This document shows, in pieces, positions 1 through 7,896 of a DNA stretch of 64,000 bases. Positions within the stretch are counted from its first letter, which is position 1. Each line of letters begins with the position of its first letter. The translations under genes were made by a program, and so were the position numbers. The stretch lies in assembly GCF_029543085.1 (NCBI RefSeq), contig NZ_CP119967.1, positions 1,204,501 through 1,268,500 of the forward strand, written 5' to 3'. Below the pieces are notes generated by a model. That model saw nothing but the letters and a program-made list of their open reading frames with translations, ran no database searches and was not told where the DNA came from. Origin of the DNA: Pseudomonas sp. A34-9. GTDB taxonomy: Bacteria; Pseudomonadota; Gammaproteobacteria; Pseudomonadales; Pseudomonadaceae.

Positions 1-451
1 CCAGTGCCAGATATTCTTCGACTTCGGCCATCAACGCGGTGTGGGCGAAGTTCGGTTGCGCGCCGAGTTTTCCCGGATTGATGTACGGGCCTTCGAGGTG
101 TACGCCGAGTACTCGCGCGGCACCTTTCGGACGCTGTTCGCAGAATGCTTCGACTTCCTTGAGCACACTGGAGATCTCAGCGCTCGGCGCGGTCATGGTG
201 GTGGCCAGCAGCGAGGTGGTGCCGAAACGCACGTGGGTTCTGGTGATGGTTTCGAAGGCGCTGGCACCTTCCATGATGTCTTTGCCGCCACCGCCATGAA
301 CGTGCAGATCGATGAAACCCGGCAGCAGATAGGGCAGGTCATTGCTCGCCGGATCGCAGGGCATACCTTCGATCGACACGACTTTGCCGTGTTCGTGGAT
401 CAGCCGGCCGCGAATCCAGCCGCTGGCGGTGAGGATGTTGTCTTCGGACAT
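1..451 (-). CDS. nagA: N-acetylglucosamine-6-phosphate deacetylase, partial (N-terminal 150 residues)
   Basis: The gene runs off the left edge of the window, so only the N-terminal part is present. NagA removes the acetyl group from GlcNAc-6-phosphate in the cytoplasm, giving glucosamine-6-phosphate. The visible part has the amidohydrolase metal-site start LPGFIDLHVHGGGG near residue 50, followed by FGTTSLLATTMTA and GVHLEGPY, all typical of NagA. The start is the ATG at 451, opening MSEDNILTASGW. It lies 22 bases downstream of the stop of the GntR regulator on the same strand, so the two are probably one transcript. The C-terminal catalytic residues are outside the window. Confidence 0.9.
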   Translation of the reverse strand, partial: MSEDNILTASGWIRGRLIHEHGKVVSIEGMPCDPASNDLPYLLPGFIDLHVHGGGGKDIMEGASAFETITRTHVRFGTTSLLATTMTAPSAEISSVLKEVEAFCEQRPKGAARVLGVHLEGPYINPGKLGAQPNFAHTALMAEVEEYLAL

Positions 452-473
452 TTTGGTTCTCGCTTTGGGCCGC

Positions 474-1205
474 CTAGCGGCGCAGCTCTGCAACAAAGTC
501 GTAGTAGTCGTTGCGGCAATAGGTGTCGGTGACTTCGATCGGTGTGTTGTCTTCGAGGTAGCCGACCCGGGTCATCAGCAACATGGCGGTGCCCGGGGCG
601 ATGCCGACCAGCGCGGCGAACTCGTCCGAGGCGTTGATCGCCTGAATGTGCTGCAAGGCGCGGACGATCGGTTTGCCGATGCCGTCGAGGTATTCGTAGA
701 GCGAATCGCCGACCAGTTGCGGCTTGGGCATGATCGAGGCGGGCAGGGTGCTCATTTCGATGGCCATGACTGTGTCATCGGCTTTGCGCAGACGCTTCAT
801 GCGCGCGACCTTGTCGTTCGGCGACAGGCTGAGGCGGATCAGTTCTTCGTGGGTTGGCAAGGTCACTTCGCGCTCCAGCCATTGAGAGCTGGGGACGAAG
901 CCCTTGAGCCGAAGCATTTCGCTGAAACCGGAGAGGCGCGACAGCGGTTGTTCCAGGCGCGGCGTGATGAAGGTGCCGGAACCTTGCAGACGGCGAATCA
1001 GGCCTTGATCGAGGAGAACTTCCAGCGCCTTGCGTGCGGTGACCCGGGAGATACCGAGCATTTCGCTGAGATTGCGCTCTGACGGCATCGCCTGCTCGGA
1101 CTTCCACTGCCCGGCATGAATCGCCGCTTCCAGATTGCGCGCCAGTTGCAGGTACAGCGGCGTCGGCTGGGAGTCATCGGGGCGTAGGGCGTGGAGGTCG
1201 TTCAT
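474..1205 (-). CDS. nagR: GntR/HutC-family regulator of amino-sugar use
   Basis: Transcriptional regulator of 243 residues. The N-terminal winged helix-turn-helix includes SERNLSEMLGISRVTARKAL, the GntR recognition region. A C-terminal UTRA ligand-binding domain of the HutC subfamily follows, ending MTRVGYLEDNTPIEVTDTYC. Regulators of this type next to nagA respond to phosphorylated amino sugars, so NagR is the likely role by context. The start chosen is the ATG at 1205 (MNDLHALRPDD), preceded by GGAAAT. A longer frame to 1271 exists but would run through the operator-like repeat. Two operator-like sequences upstream suggest autoregulation. Confidence 0.87.
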   Translation of the reverse strand: MNDLHALRPDDSQPTPLYLQLARNLEAAIHAGQWKSEQAMPSERNLSEMLGISRVTARKALEVLLDQGLIRRLQGSGTFITPRLEQPLSRLSGFSEMLRLKGFVPSSQWLEREVTLPTHEELIRLSLSPNDKVARMKRLRKADDTVMAIEMSTLPASIMPKPQLVGDSLYEYLDGIGKPIVRALQHIQAINASDEFAALVGIAPGTAMLLMTRVGYLEDNTPIEVTDTYCRNDYYDFVAELRR

Positions 1206-1262
1206 GTAGGTTATTTCCGACGCGAGTATAGGATTGTTGTGGCTCGCTTGTGGGGCGGAAAT

Positions 1263-1282
1263 TAATACCACTTGAATACCAT
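1263..1282 (-). promoter_or_regulatory. Operator-like sequence 1 upstream of nagR
   Basis: Read on the minus strand this is ATGGTATTCAAGTGGTATTA, with two TGGTATT direct half-repeats. It lies about 58 bases before the nagR start and matches a second copy at 1336-1354 in the opposite orientation. GntR/HutC proteins commonly bind TGGT-containing sites, so NagR binding is the inference. Confidence 0.55.
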
Positions 1283-1335
1283 GTCAACGCACGGAAATGG
1301 GCTTTGGCCCAATGGGATAGCGGGTTTCAAAGGGC

Positions 1336-1354
1336 ATGGTTTCAAGTGGTATTA
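1336..1354 (+). promoter_or_regulatory. Operator-like sequence 2 upstream of nagR
   Basis: Reads ATGGTTTCAAGTGGTATTA. It is the same motif as 1263-1282 with one base fewer and inverted orientation. Together the pair brackets the likely nagR promoter. Confidence 0.5.
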
Positions 1355-1372
1355 GGGCTGGCCTATAAAAAG

Positions 1373-1454
1373 CAAAAGATCGCAGCCTGCGGCAGCTCCT
1401 ACAGTTGAGAGTGGTATCACCTCTGTAGGAGCTGCCGCAGGCTGCGATCTTTTG
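1373..1454. repeat. REPIN-like inverted pair, class A (TGTAGGAGCTGCCGCAGGCTGCGATC)
   Basis: Two head-to-head copies of a palindromic element (core GTAGGAGCTGCCGCAGGCTG) with arms of about 30 bases and a short spacer. The same class recurs at 7807, 13812, 28248, 35269 and 36827. It sits between nagR and the L,D-transpeptidase gene. Followed at 1502-1531 by a different short palindrome, GGCGAGGGAGCTTGCTCCCT. Confidence 0.85.
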
Positions 1455-1545
1455 ATTTATTTTTTAACGCCGACCGACGGTAACGGCTGAATGAGCACTT
1501 TGTGGCGAGGGAGCTTGCTCCCTCGCCACAGGTTATTGGGTGTGG

Positions 1546-2061
1546 TCAAGGGCGGATTTCGACCATCGTGCCATCCGGCACCAGGTTCCAGACTTCGCGC
1601 ATATCCACGTTGCGCATGGCGACGCAGCCATCAGTCCAGTCCAGGGTGTGGAACAGGTCTTCCGGGGTTTCTTCCGAGTCCGGCGTGCCGTGGATCATGA
1701 TCATCCCGCCAGGTTCGACGCCTTCACGCCGGGCGCGGGCCGAATCGCTGATGTTCGGGTAGGAGATGTGCATCGACAGGTTGAATTTGTCGCTCGTCTT
1801 GCGCCAGTCGATCCAATAAAAGCCTTCCGGTGTGCGCTTGTCGCCTTCAATCAGTTTCGGGCCTTTCTTCGCGCCTTTGCCCAAAGAAATTCGATAGGTC
1901 TTCAGCGGCTTGCCGTCGGCGATCAACTGCAGTTGATGAGCCGATTTAAGCACCAGGACTTTCTCGATGAGCGGGGTATTCGAAGGCGTCACGGTAGTCA
2001 CGAATGACGCTTGGGAGACGGTAACGAATGACAGGCAGAACAGGGCAAGCAACCAGCGCAT
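1546..2061 (-). CDS. L,D-transpeptidase family protein (YkuD domain)
   Basis: Periplasmic protein of 171 residues that probably cross-links or modifies peptidoglycan through a cysteine nucleophile. A cleavable signal peptide covers residues 1-18 (MRWLLALFCLSFVTVSQA). The YkuD domain fills the rest, with the conserved HGTP at 124-127 and the catalytic motif TDGCVAMRN, where Cys146 is the nucleophile. No LysM or other wall-binding domain is present, so it is a minimal single-domain member. It stands alone between two repeats, transcribed leftward. The precise substrate (3-3 cross-links or lipoprotein attachment) cannot be told from sequence. Confidence 0.88.
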   Translation of the reverse strand: MRWLLALFCLSFVTVSQASFVTTVTPSNTPLIEKVLVLKSAHQLQLIADGKPLKTYRISLGKGAKKGPKLIEGDKRTPEGFYWIDWRKTSDKFNLSMHISYPNISDSARARREGVEPGGMIMIHGTPDSEETPEDLFHTLDWTDGCVAMRNVDMREVWNLVPDGTMVEIRP

Positions 2062-2109
2062 TGAAACGATTCCCCAGGGAGTGACGCAGATATTTTATTT
2101 ATGGATATT

Positions 2110-2661
2110 TTAGGTGATGGCAGGCTGAGCGAGCGGTGGAATCGATTCCGAACGAACCGGATACACCTCAACACGCCGATCAGCGAAGAAGCATTCTAAG
2201 GTACGCCCCACCGTGCGGAAAGCCAGCTCGTCCCATGGAATGTCGGCTTCGTCGAATAGTTGCACTTCCAGGCTCTCGGGGCCGGCGGCAAAGTCCAGAT
2301 CAACCAGTTCGGCGCGGAAGAACACATGCACCTGACTGATGTGCGGCACATCGATCAGTGTGTAAATGCTCAGGTTGCGCACCCGGGCGCAGGCCTCTTC
2401 GGCGGTTTCACGCACGGCGGCCTGTTCGATGGTCTCGCCGTTCTCCATGAAGCCCGCCGGCAACGTCCAGTAACCGAGGCGCGGCTCGATGGCGCGACGG
2501 CAGAGCAACACTTTCGTGCCCCAGGTCGGCACGCAGCCGGCGACAATATTGGGGTTCTGATAGTGAATGGTCTGACAGCTGTCACAGACAAATCGCAGCC
2601 GCGAATCGCCTTCGGGAATGCGCTGGGTGACCGGGTTACCGCAGTGGCTGCAAAATTTCAT
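2110..2661 (-). CDS. Nudix hydrolase with N-terminal zinc ribbon
   Basis: Protein of 183 residues. A zinc ribbon formed by Cys4, Cys7, Cys26 and Cys29 (CSHCG ... CDSCQ) precedes a Nudix domain. The Nudix box begins GFMENGE at residue 70, with the catalytic REx2EE intact at 84-89. The usual box glycine is Cys91, a substitution that appears typical of this zinc-ribbon subgroup. It is likely to hydrolyse a nucleoside-diphosphate-linked compound; NADH or a related dinucleotide is possible by similarity to NudC-like enzymes but is not shown here. The ATG at 2661 is chosen because AGGAAG precedes it and it starts exactly at the zinc ribbon. Divergent from the next Nudix gene. Confidence 0.85.
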   Translation of the reverse strand: MKFCSHCGNPVTQRIPEGDSRLRFVCDSCQTIHYQNPNIVAGCVPTWGTKVLLCRRAIEPRLGYWTLPAGFMENGETIEQAAVRETAEEACARVRNLSIYTLIDVPHISQVHVFFRAELVDLDFAAGPESLEVQLFDEADIPWDELAFRTVGRTLECFFADRRVEVYPVRSESIPPLAQPAIT

Positions 2662-2808
2662 GCTGGGCTTCCTGAATGCTGCGCCTATCTTGGCGTGCAG
2701 CGGTGTCGGTCGGCAAGTTGTCGTTTCGCGACATGGCGGGATTCGGGGGCTTGGGCGGCTGCAATGATTGGTGCATGATGCAGGGTAAGGCACCGATCGA
2801 GAACACTC

Positions 2809-3408
2809 ATGCTGGACGAGCTACTGCATAGGGTAAGCAACCACACACCGCGCACGCTGGAGACCGACACACGTTTCCCCGAGGCCGCCGTTCTGGTGCC
2901 GATCACCCGCAGTGACCAACCGGAACTGGTACTGACCCTGCGCGCCAGCGGGCTCTCGACCCACGGCGGCGAAGTCGCCTTCCCCGGTGGGCGCCGCGAT
3001 CCGGAAGACCCGGACCTGATCTTTACCGCACTGCGTGAAGCCGAAGAAGAAATCGGCTTGCCGCCCGGACTGGTCGAAGTCATCGGCCCGCTCAGCCCGC
3101 TGATCTCCCTGCACGGCATCAAGGTCACGCCTTATGTCGGCGTCATCCCCGACTTTGTCGAATACCGCGCCAACGATGCCGAAATCGCCGCCGTGTTCAG
3201 CGTGCCGCTGGAGTTCTTCCGCAAAGACCCTCGCGAACACACGCACCGCATCGACTATCAGGGGCGCAGTTGGTATGTGCCGAGTTATCGATACGGTGAA
3301 TACAAGATCTGGGGCCTGACCGCAATCATGATCGTCGAGTTGATCAATCTGCTCTATGACGCCAGGATCAGTCTGCATCAACCCCCTAAAAGTTTTATTA
3401 ACACTTAA
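2809..3408 (+). CDS. CoA pyrophosphatase-type Nudix hydrolase (NudL-like)
   Basis: Protein of 199 residues, expected to cleave coenzyme A and its derivatives to phosphopantetheine and 3',5'-ADP. The UPF0035/NudL signature is present as LVLTLRASGLSTHGGEVAFP, followed by the Nudix box with REAEEEIGL. These two motifs together define the CoA-specific subgroup. It starts a rightward run with the gamma carbonic anhydrase and DUF1289 genes and is divergent from the zinc-ribbon Nudix gene, with about 150 bases for both promoters. Confidence 0.86.
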   Translation: MLDELLHRVSNHTPRTLETDTRFPEAAVLVPITRSDQPELVLTLRASGLSTHGGEVAFPGGRRDPEDPDLIFTALREAEEEIGLPPGLVEVIGPLSPLISLHGIKVTPYVGVIPDFVEYRANDAEIAAVFSVPLEFFRKDPREHTHRIDYQGRSWYVPSYRYGEYKIWGLTAIMIVELINLLYDARISLHQPPKSFINT

Positions 3409-3453
3409 GCCATCGTTCGAATGGCCATCACCGTGAGCCCTGAGGAAAACAAG

Positions 3454-3978
3454 ATGAAATACCGCTTGGGCGACGCCCGTGTCGAGACCCACCCACAGAG
3501 CTGGGTCGCGCCCAATGCCGTGCTGGTGGGCAAGGTCAAACTGGAAGAGGGCGCCAACGTCTGGTTCAACGCCGTGCTGCGCGGTGACAACGAACTGATC
3601 CTGATCGGCAAGAACAGCAACGTGCAGGACGGCACGGTGATGCACACCGACATGGGCTTTCCGCTGACCATCGGCACTGGCGTGACCATCGGCCACAACG
3701 CCATGCTGCATGGCTGCACCGTCGGCGATTACAGCCTGATTGGTATCAATGCGGTGATTCTCAATGGTGCGAAGATCGGCAAGAACTGCATCATCGGCGC
3801 CAATTCGCTGATCGGCGAGGGCAAGGAAATTCCTGATGGTTCGCTGGTGATGGGTTCGCCGGGCAAGGTTGTGCGTGAGCTGACCGAACCGCAGAAAAAG
3901 ATGCTAGAGGCCAGCGCCGCGCACTATGTGCATAACTCGCAGCGTTATGCGCGTGATCTGGTAGAGCAGGAAGAATGA
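3454..3978 (+). CDS. Gamma-class carbonic anhydrase family protein
   Basis: Left-handed beta-helix protein of 174 residues with hexapeptide repeats ([21 protein letters not shown] and onward). Zinc-ligand histidines are visible at His64 (VMHTD), His81 and His86 (GHNAMLHG), as in Cam/YrdA/CaiE-like proteins. It may hydrate CO2 or act on a related small molecule; many bacterial relatives have weak or unproven activity. The start is the ATG at 3454, preceded by GAGGAA, rather than an in-frame ATG 33 bases upstream. Its stop overlaps the start of the next gene (ATGA), so translation is probably coupled. Confidence 0.88.
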   Translation: MKYRLGDARVETHPQSWVAPNAVLVGKVKLEEGANVWFNAVLRGDNELILIGKNSNVQDGTVMHTDMGFPLTIGTGVTIGHNAMLHGCTVGDYSLIGINAVILNGAKIGKNCIIGANSLIGEGKEIPDGSLVMGSPGKVVRELTEPQKKMLEASAAHYVHNSQRYARDLVEQEE

Positions 3979-4187
3979 ACACGCCAGAAAGACCGGTTGC
4001 CTCGCCATGCGTGAATATTTGTGCGCTGGATGAGGATGACATTTGTACGGGGTGCCAGCGTACGGTCGCTGAGATCACGCGCTGGGGCCGCATGACCAAC
4101 GACGAGCGGCGGGTGGTGCTCGGGTTGTGTCATGAGCGGGCGAAGGCGAGCGGGTTGGTGTGGATGGTGCCGTCGTCGAAGTCGTGA
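3975..4187 (+). CDS. DUF1289 domain protein
   Basis: Small protein of 70 residues with the DUF1289 cysteine pattern: Cys11, Cys15, then CTGC ([18 protein letters not shown]). The four cysteines suggest a metal site. A charged helical stretch with WGRMTNDER follows. Function is unknown. It overlaps the carbonic anhydrase stop by four bases, which points to co-expression. Confidence 0.8.
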   Translation: MNTPERPVASPCVNICALDEDDICTGCQRTVAEITRWGRMTNDERRVVLGLCHERAKASGLVWMVPSSKS

Positions 4188-4201
4188 TCGGCTCGGGAAG
4201 G

Positions 4202-4381
4202 CCCTCACCCTAACCCTCTCCCAGAGGGAGAGGGGACTGACCGAGGTGTCTTTCGCCATACGCCGACCTGATATACCGAGCCGAACTCGGGTCTTGAACA
4301 TTCTGGAGATCGGCTCCCTTCCCCCTCGCCCCCCTTGGGGGCGGTCCGACGTTTCGGGAGGGCTGGGGTGAGGGGGTGGCT
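4202..4381. repeat. Dispersed repeat, class F (CCCTCACCC...GGGTGAGG)
   Basis: About 180 bases bounded by CCTCACCC and GGGTGAGG, with internal hairpin CCCTCTCCCAGAGGGAGAGG. It also carries the stretch ACCGAGGTGTC...CGACCTGAT seen again at 57561 onward, and related ends occur at 39955-40090. It fills the gap between the DUF1289 gene and the VUT-family gene. Confidence 0.75.
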
Positions 4382-4431
4382 CTTGATCTACCGCTCCAGT
4401 ACCCTGTGCGCCAAATTGACAGGTCGCCCCC

Positions 4432-4899
4432 ATGATTTTCCTTATCGCCTACATCAGCAGCGTCGTGCTGATCAACTTCGCCTTCTCCACCGCGCCACAC
4501 CTGGACATCATCTGGTCGGCCTGGGGCGGGTTGGTGTTCGTGTTGCGCGACATGGTGCAAACCCGTTTCGGCCACGGCGCCATCGTGGCGATGCTGGCGG
4601 CGCTGGTGCTGTCTTACGTCACGTCCGATCCTTCCATCGCCCTGGCCAGCGCCACCGCGTTCGCGATCTCCGAGTGCATCGACTGGCTGGTGTTCAGCAT
4701 CACCAAACGACCATTGCGCGACCGTCTGTGGATCAGCTCGGCACTGAGCATTCCCCTCGACACGTTCATCTTCTTCGGCATGATCGACCTGCTGACGCCA
4801 CCAGTGATCATCACTGCTCTGCTGTCGAAATTCGCTGGCGTCACCGCCGTCTGGCTGATCATGGCCTGGCGTGAGCGCAAACAGGCCGTCGCCGGCTGA
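4432..4899 (+). CDS. VUT-family integral membrane protein
   Basis: Hydrophobic protein of 155 residues with about five predicted membrane segments. The pattern ATAFAISECIDWLVFSITKR is characteristic of the VUT (vitamin uptake-like, YhhQ-related) family. YhhQ relatives transport queuosine precursors, but this member is shorter than YhhQ and no preQ1 riboswitch was recognised upstream, so the substrate is open. The start is the ATG at 4432. It lies about 100 bases before purT on the same strand. Confidence 0.7.
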   Translation: MIFLIAYISSVVLINFAFSTAPHLDIIWSAWGGLVFVLRDMVQTRFGHGAIVAMLAALVLSYVTSDPSIALASATAFAISECIDWLVFSITKRPLRDRLWISSALSIPLDTFIFFGMIDLLTPPVIITALLSKFAGVTAVWLIMAWRERKQAVAG

Positions 4900-4999
4900 A
4901 GCCAAACCCTCAGGTTCATGTAAAATGCCGCGCTTTCTCCCCATGGAAAGCGCGTCTGGCGCTGCTTTCCTCGATGATCCGCTTCTTTGAGGACCTGAG

Positions 5000-6181
5000 A
5001 TGACCCGTATCGGAACTCCGTTGTCGCCAACCGCGACCCGCGTATTGCTGTGTGGCTGTGGTGAGTTGGGCAAGGAAGTGGTGATCGAGCTGCAACGCCT
5101 GGGCGTTGAAGTGATCGCCGTTGACCGTTACGCCAACGCGCCGGCCATGCAGGTTGCGCATCGCAGCCACGTGATCAACATGCTCGACGGCGCCGCTCTG
5201 CGTGCCGTGATCGAGGCCGAGAAACCGCACTTCATCGTGCCGGAAATCGAAGCCATCGCCACCGCCACCCTGGTCGAGCTGGAAGCCGAAGGCTTCACCG
5301 TGATCCCGACCGCGCGTGCTGCGCAACTGACCATGAACCGCGAAGGCATCCGTCGTCTGGCCGCTGAAGAGCTGGATCTGCCGACTTCGCCGTACCACTT
5401 TGCCGACACCTTCGAGGACTACAGCAAAGCCGTTGAAGACCTCGGCTTCCCATGTGTCGTCAAACCGGTGATGAGCTCGTCGGGCAAAGGCCAGAGCCTG
5501 TTGCGCAGCATTGATGACGTGCAGAAAGCCTGGGAATACGCGCAAGAGGGCGGTCGCGCCGGCAAAGGTCGGGTAATCATCGAAGGCTTTATCGATTTCG
5601 ACTACGAAATCACCCTGCTGACCGTGCGCCACATCGGCGGCACTACGTTCTGTGCGCCAGTCGGCCACCGTCAAGAGAAGGGCGACTATCAGGAATCGTG
5701 GCAGCCACAAGCGATGAGCCCGATTGCCCTGGCTGAATCCGAGCGGGTTGCCAAAGCGGTGACCGAGGCGCTCGGTGGCCGTGGTCTGTTCGGCGTTGAG
5801 CTGTTCATCAAAGGTGATCAGGTGTGGTTCAGCGAAGTCTCGCCGCGTCCGCATGACACCGGTCTGGTGACGCTGATTTCGCAGGATCTGTCGCAGTTCG
5901 CGCTGCACGCGCGGGCGATTCTGGGGCTGCCGGTACCGTTGATCCGTCAGTTCGGGCCTTCGGCTTCGGCGGTGATTCTGGTGGAAGGGCAGTCGACGCA
6001 GACGGCGTTCGCCAACCTTGGTGCTGCATTGAGCGAGCCGGACACGGCGTTGCGTCTGTTCGGCAAGCCTGAAGTGAATGGCCAGCGTCGTATGGGTGTG
6101 GCGCTGGCGCGGGATGAGTCGATCGAGGCTGCTCGTGCCAAGGCGACCCGCGCTGCTCAGGCTGTTGTTGTAGAGCTGTAA
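5000..6181 (+). CDS. purT: Formate-dependent phosphoribosylglycinamide formyltransferase
   Basis: Enzyme of 393 residues that makes formyl-GAR from GAR, formate and ATP in purine synthesis, as an alternative to the folate-dependent PurN. Length matches the E. coli enzyme. The N-terminal Rossmann-like part has [12 protein letters not shown]; the ATP-grasp domain has [12 protein letters not shown], and [12 protein letters not shown] is a diagnostic PurT motif. The start at 5000 is preceded by GAGGACCTGAG. An upstream TAAAAT at about 4920 could be a -10 element. Confidence 0.96.
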   Translation: MTRIGTPLSPTATRVLLCGCGELGKEVVIELQRLGVEVIAVDRYANAPAMQVAHRSHVINMLDGAALRAVIEAEKPHFIVPEIEAIATATLVELEAEGFTVIPTARAAQLTMNREGIRRLAAEELDLPTSPYHFADTFEDYSKAVEDLGFPCVVKPVMSSSGKGQSLLRSIDDVQKAWEYAQEGGRAGKGRVIIEGFIDFDYEITLLTVRHIGGTTFCAPVGHRQEKGDYQESWQPQAMSPIALAESERVAKAVTEALGGRGLFGVELFIKGDQVWFSEVSPRPHDTGLVTLISQDLSQFALHARAILGLPVPLIRQFGPSASAVILVEGQSTQTAFANLGAALSEPDTALRLFGKPEVNGQRRMGVALARDESIEAARAKATRAAQAVVVEL

Positions 6182-6196
6182 ACCGGGGCGCGGCAT

Positions 6197-6259
6197 TCGC
6201 GAGCAGGCTCACTCCTACAATTGGAATGCGTTCCCCTGTAGGAGTGAGCCTGCTCGCGA
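6197..6259. repeat. REPIN-like inverted pair, class D (TCGCGAGCAGGCTCACTCCTAC)
   Basis: Two head-to-head 23-base copies with a 17-base spacer, between purT and the convergent MFS gene. The same class is at 29691-29782. Confidence 0.85.
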
Positions 6260-6269
6260 TAGCGATCTA

Positions 6270-7586
6270 TCAGGCAACCTGATTCAGATCGTTGCCACGC
6301 GTTTCCTTCAGGCACAACACCGCAATCAAACTCAGCACCGCCGCCGCCGACACATACCCGCCGACGTAACTCAAACCCCCCATCGCCACCAGTTTCTGCG
6401 CAAAGAATGGCGCCGCCGAGGCCCCGACAATGCCGCCCAGGTTATACGCCGCCGAAGCGCCGGTATAACGCACGTGGGTCGGAAACAACTCCGGCAACAG
6501 CGCGCCCATCGGTGCGAATGTCACCCCCATCAGAAACAGCTCGATGCACAGAAACAGCGCCACACCCCAGGTCGAACCCTGTGTCAGCAGCGGTTCCATC
6601 AGAAACCCGGACAGAATCGCCAGCACGCCACCAATGATCAGCACCGGTTTGCGCCCGTAACGGTCGCTGGCCCAGGCCGACAACGGCGTCGCGGCCGCCA
6701 TGAACAACACGGCAAAGCACAGCAGTCCCAAGAATGTCTCGCGGCTATAACCCAGTGTGGAAACCCCATAGCTCAGGGAAAACACCGTCGAGATATAGAA
6801 CAGCGCGTAGCACACCACCATCGCCGCCGCGCCCAACAAAGTTGGGGCCCAATACTGGCTGAACAGCTCGACCAGCGGCACTTTCACCCGCTCCTGACGA
6901 GCGATGGCGTTGGCGAAAACTGGCGTTTCGTGGAGTTTCAGGCGCACATACAGGCCAACCATCACCAGCGCCGCGCTGAGCAGAAACGGAATGCGCCAGC
7001 CCCAGCTGCGGAACTGCTCGTCATCGAGGGTCATGGCTAGGGTCAAGAACAAGCCGTTGGCCGCGAGGAAACCAATCGAAGGGCCAAGCTGCGGAAACAT
7101 ACCGAACCACGCGCGTTTGCCTTTCGGCGCGTTTTCCGTGGCCAGCAGGGCGGCACCGCCCCATTCGCCACCCAATCCCAGCCCCTGCCCGAAGCGCAGC
7201 ACGCATAGCAGAATCGGTGCCCACGCGCCAATCGTGGCGTAACCCGGCAGCACGCCGATCAGCGTCGTACACACGCCCATCAACAGCAAGGATGCGACCA
7301 GTGTCGATTTACGCCCGATACGGTCACCGAAGTGGCCGAACAGCGCCGAGCCCAGCGGCCGGGCCAGAAAAGCGATGCCGAAAGTGAGGAACGCCGAGAG
7401 CATCTGCGCCGTGCCGGACGTCTGCGGAAAGAATACCGGCCCAATCACCAGCGCAGCCGCCGTGGCGTAAACATAGAAGTCGTAGAACTCGATCGCGGTG
7501 CCGATAAAACTCGCCGTTGCCACGCGGGTGGCGGAGTTGGCCGGTTGGGCAGGCGCGGTGTCACTGAAAGCGGTACTGGTCGTCAT
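6270..7586 (-). CDS. MFS transporter, metabolite:H+ symporter type (MHS/ShiA-like)
   Basis: Inner-membrane transporter of 438 residues with 12 predicted segments. The start GTAIEFYDFYVYATAAALV and the loop GHFGDRIGRKSTL are typical of the metabolite:H+ symporter subfamily, which includes shikimate, alpha-ketoglutarate and proline/betaine carriers. GLGLGGEWGGAALLATENAP is also conserved in this group. The substrate cannot be fixed from sequence. The ATG at 7586 is preferred because AGGGA lies 8 bases before it; an upstream ATG at 7607 has GGAG only 3 bases away. It is monocistronic and convergent with purT. Confidence 0.85.
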   Translation of the reverse strand: MTTSTAFSDTAPAQPANSATRVATASFIGTAIEFYDFYVYATAAALVIGPVFFPQTSGTAQMLSAFLTFGIAFLARPLGSALFGHFGDRIGRKSTLVASLLLMGVCTTLIGVLPGYATIGAWAPILLCVLRFGQGLGLGGEWGGAALLATENAPKGKRAWFGMFPQLGPSIGFLAANGLFLTLAMTLDDEQFRSWGWRIPFLLSAALVMVGLYVRLKLHETPVFANAIARQERVKVPLVELFSQYWAPTLLGAAAMVVCYALFYISTVFSLSYGVSTLGYSRETFLGLLCFAVLFMAAATPLSAWASDRYGRKPVLIIGGVLAILSGFLMEPLLTQGSTWGVALFLCIELFLMGVTFAPMGALLPELFPTHVRYTGASAAYNLGGIVGASAAPFFAQKLVAMGGLSYVGGYVSAAAVLSLIAVLCLKETRGNDLNQVA

Positions 7587-7806
7587 GCGGTGATCCCTGA
7601 CAGTCATGAGCTCCGTTGGAGCGAATTATTATGGTCGAACACCCAGGGATGTGGGATGAGGCGCGGTCGCTGTTTCAGGTAGGAACAGTCGCCGCAGTAC
7701 AGCGAAAATGGCCGAAACCTGTTGTGTGCGGGGTAAGCACGAGGCTCGGCGGCGCTTGGGTAAGCGCCTCGATTATAGGAAGGGGGCTAACGATCAAACA
7801 AGAGCA

Positions 7807-7883
7807 AAAAGATCGCAGCCTGCGGCAGCTCCTACATGGGAACGCATTTCAAATGTAGGAGCTGCCGAAGGCTGCGATCTTTT
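7807..7883. repeat. REPIN-like inverted pair, class A
   Basis: Head-to-head copies of AAAAGATCGCAGCCTGCGGC and its complement. The right copy has one change (CCGAAGG). It is followed by a short GATCTTTT direct repetition. It lies just beyond the end of the CNNM/CorC-type gene. Confidence 0.85.
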
Positions 7884-7896
7884 GATCTTTGATCTT

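Noticed and set aside
4381..4431. preQ1 riboswitch before the VUT-family gene
   Set aside because: The short leader lacks the conserved preQ1-I loop and A-rich tail I would expect.
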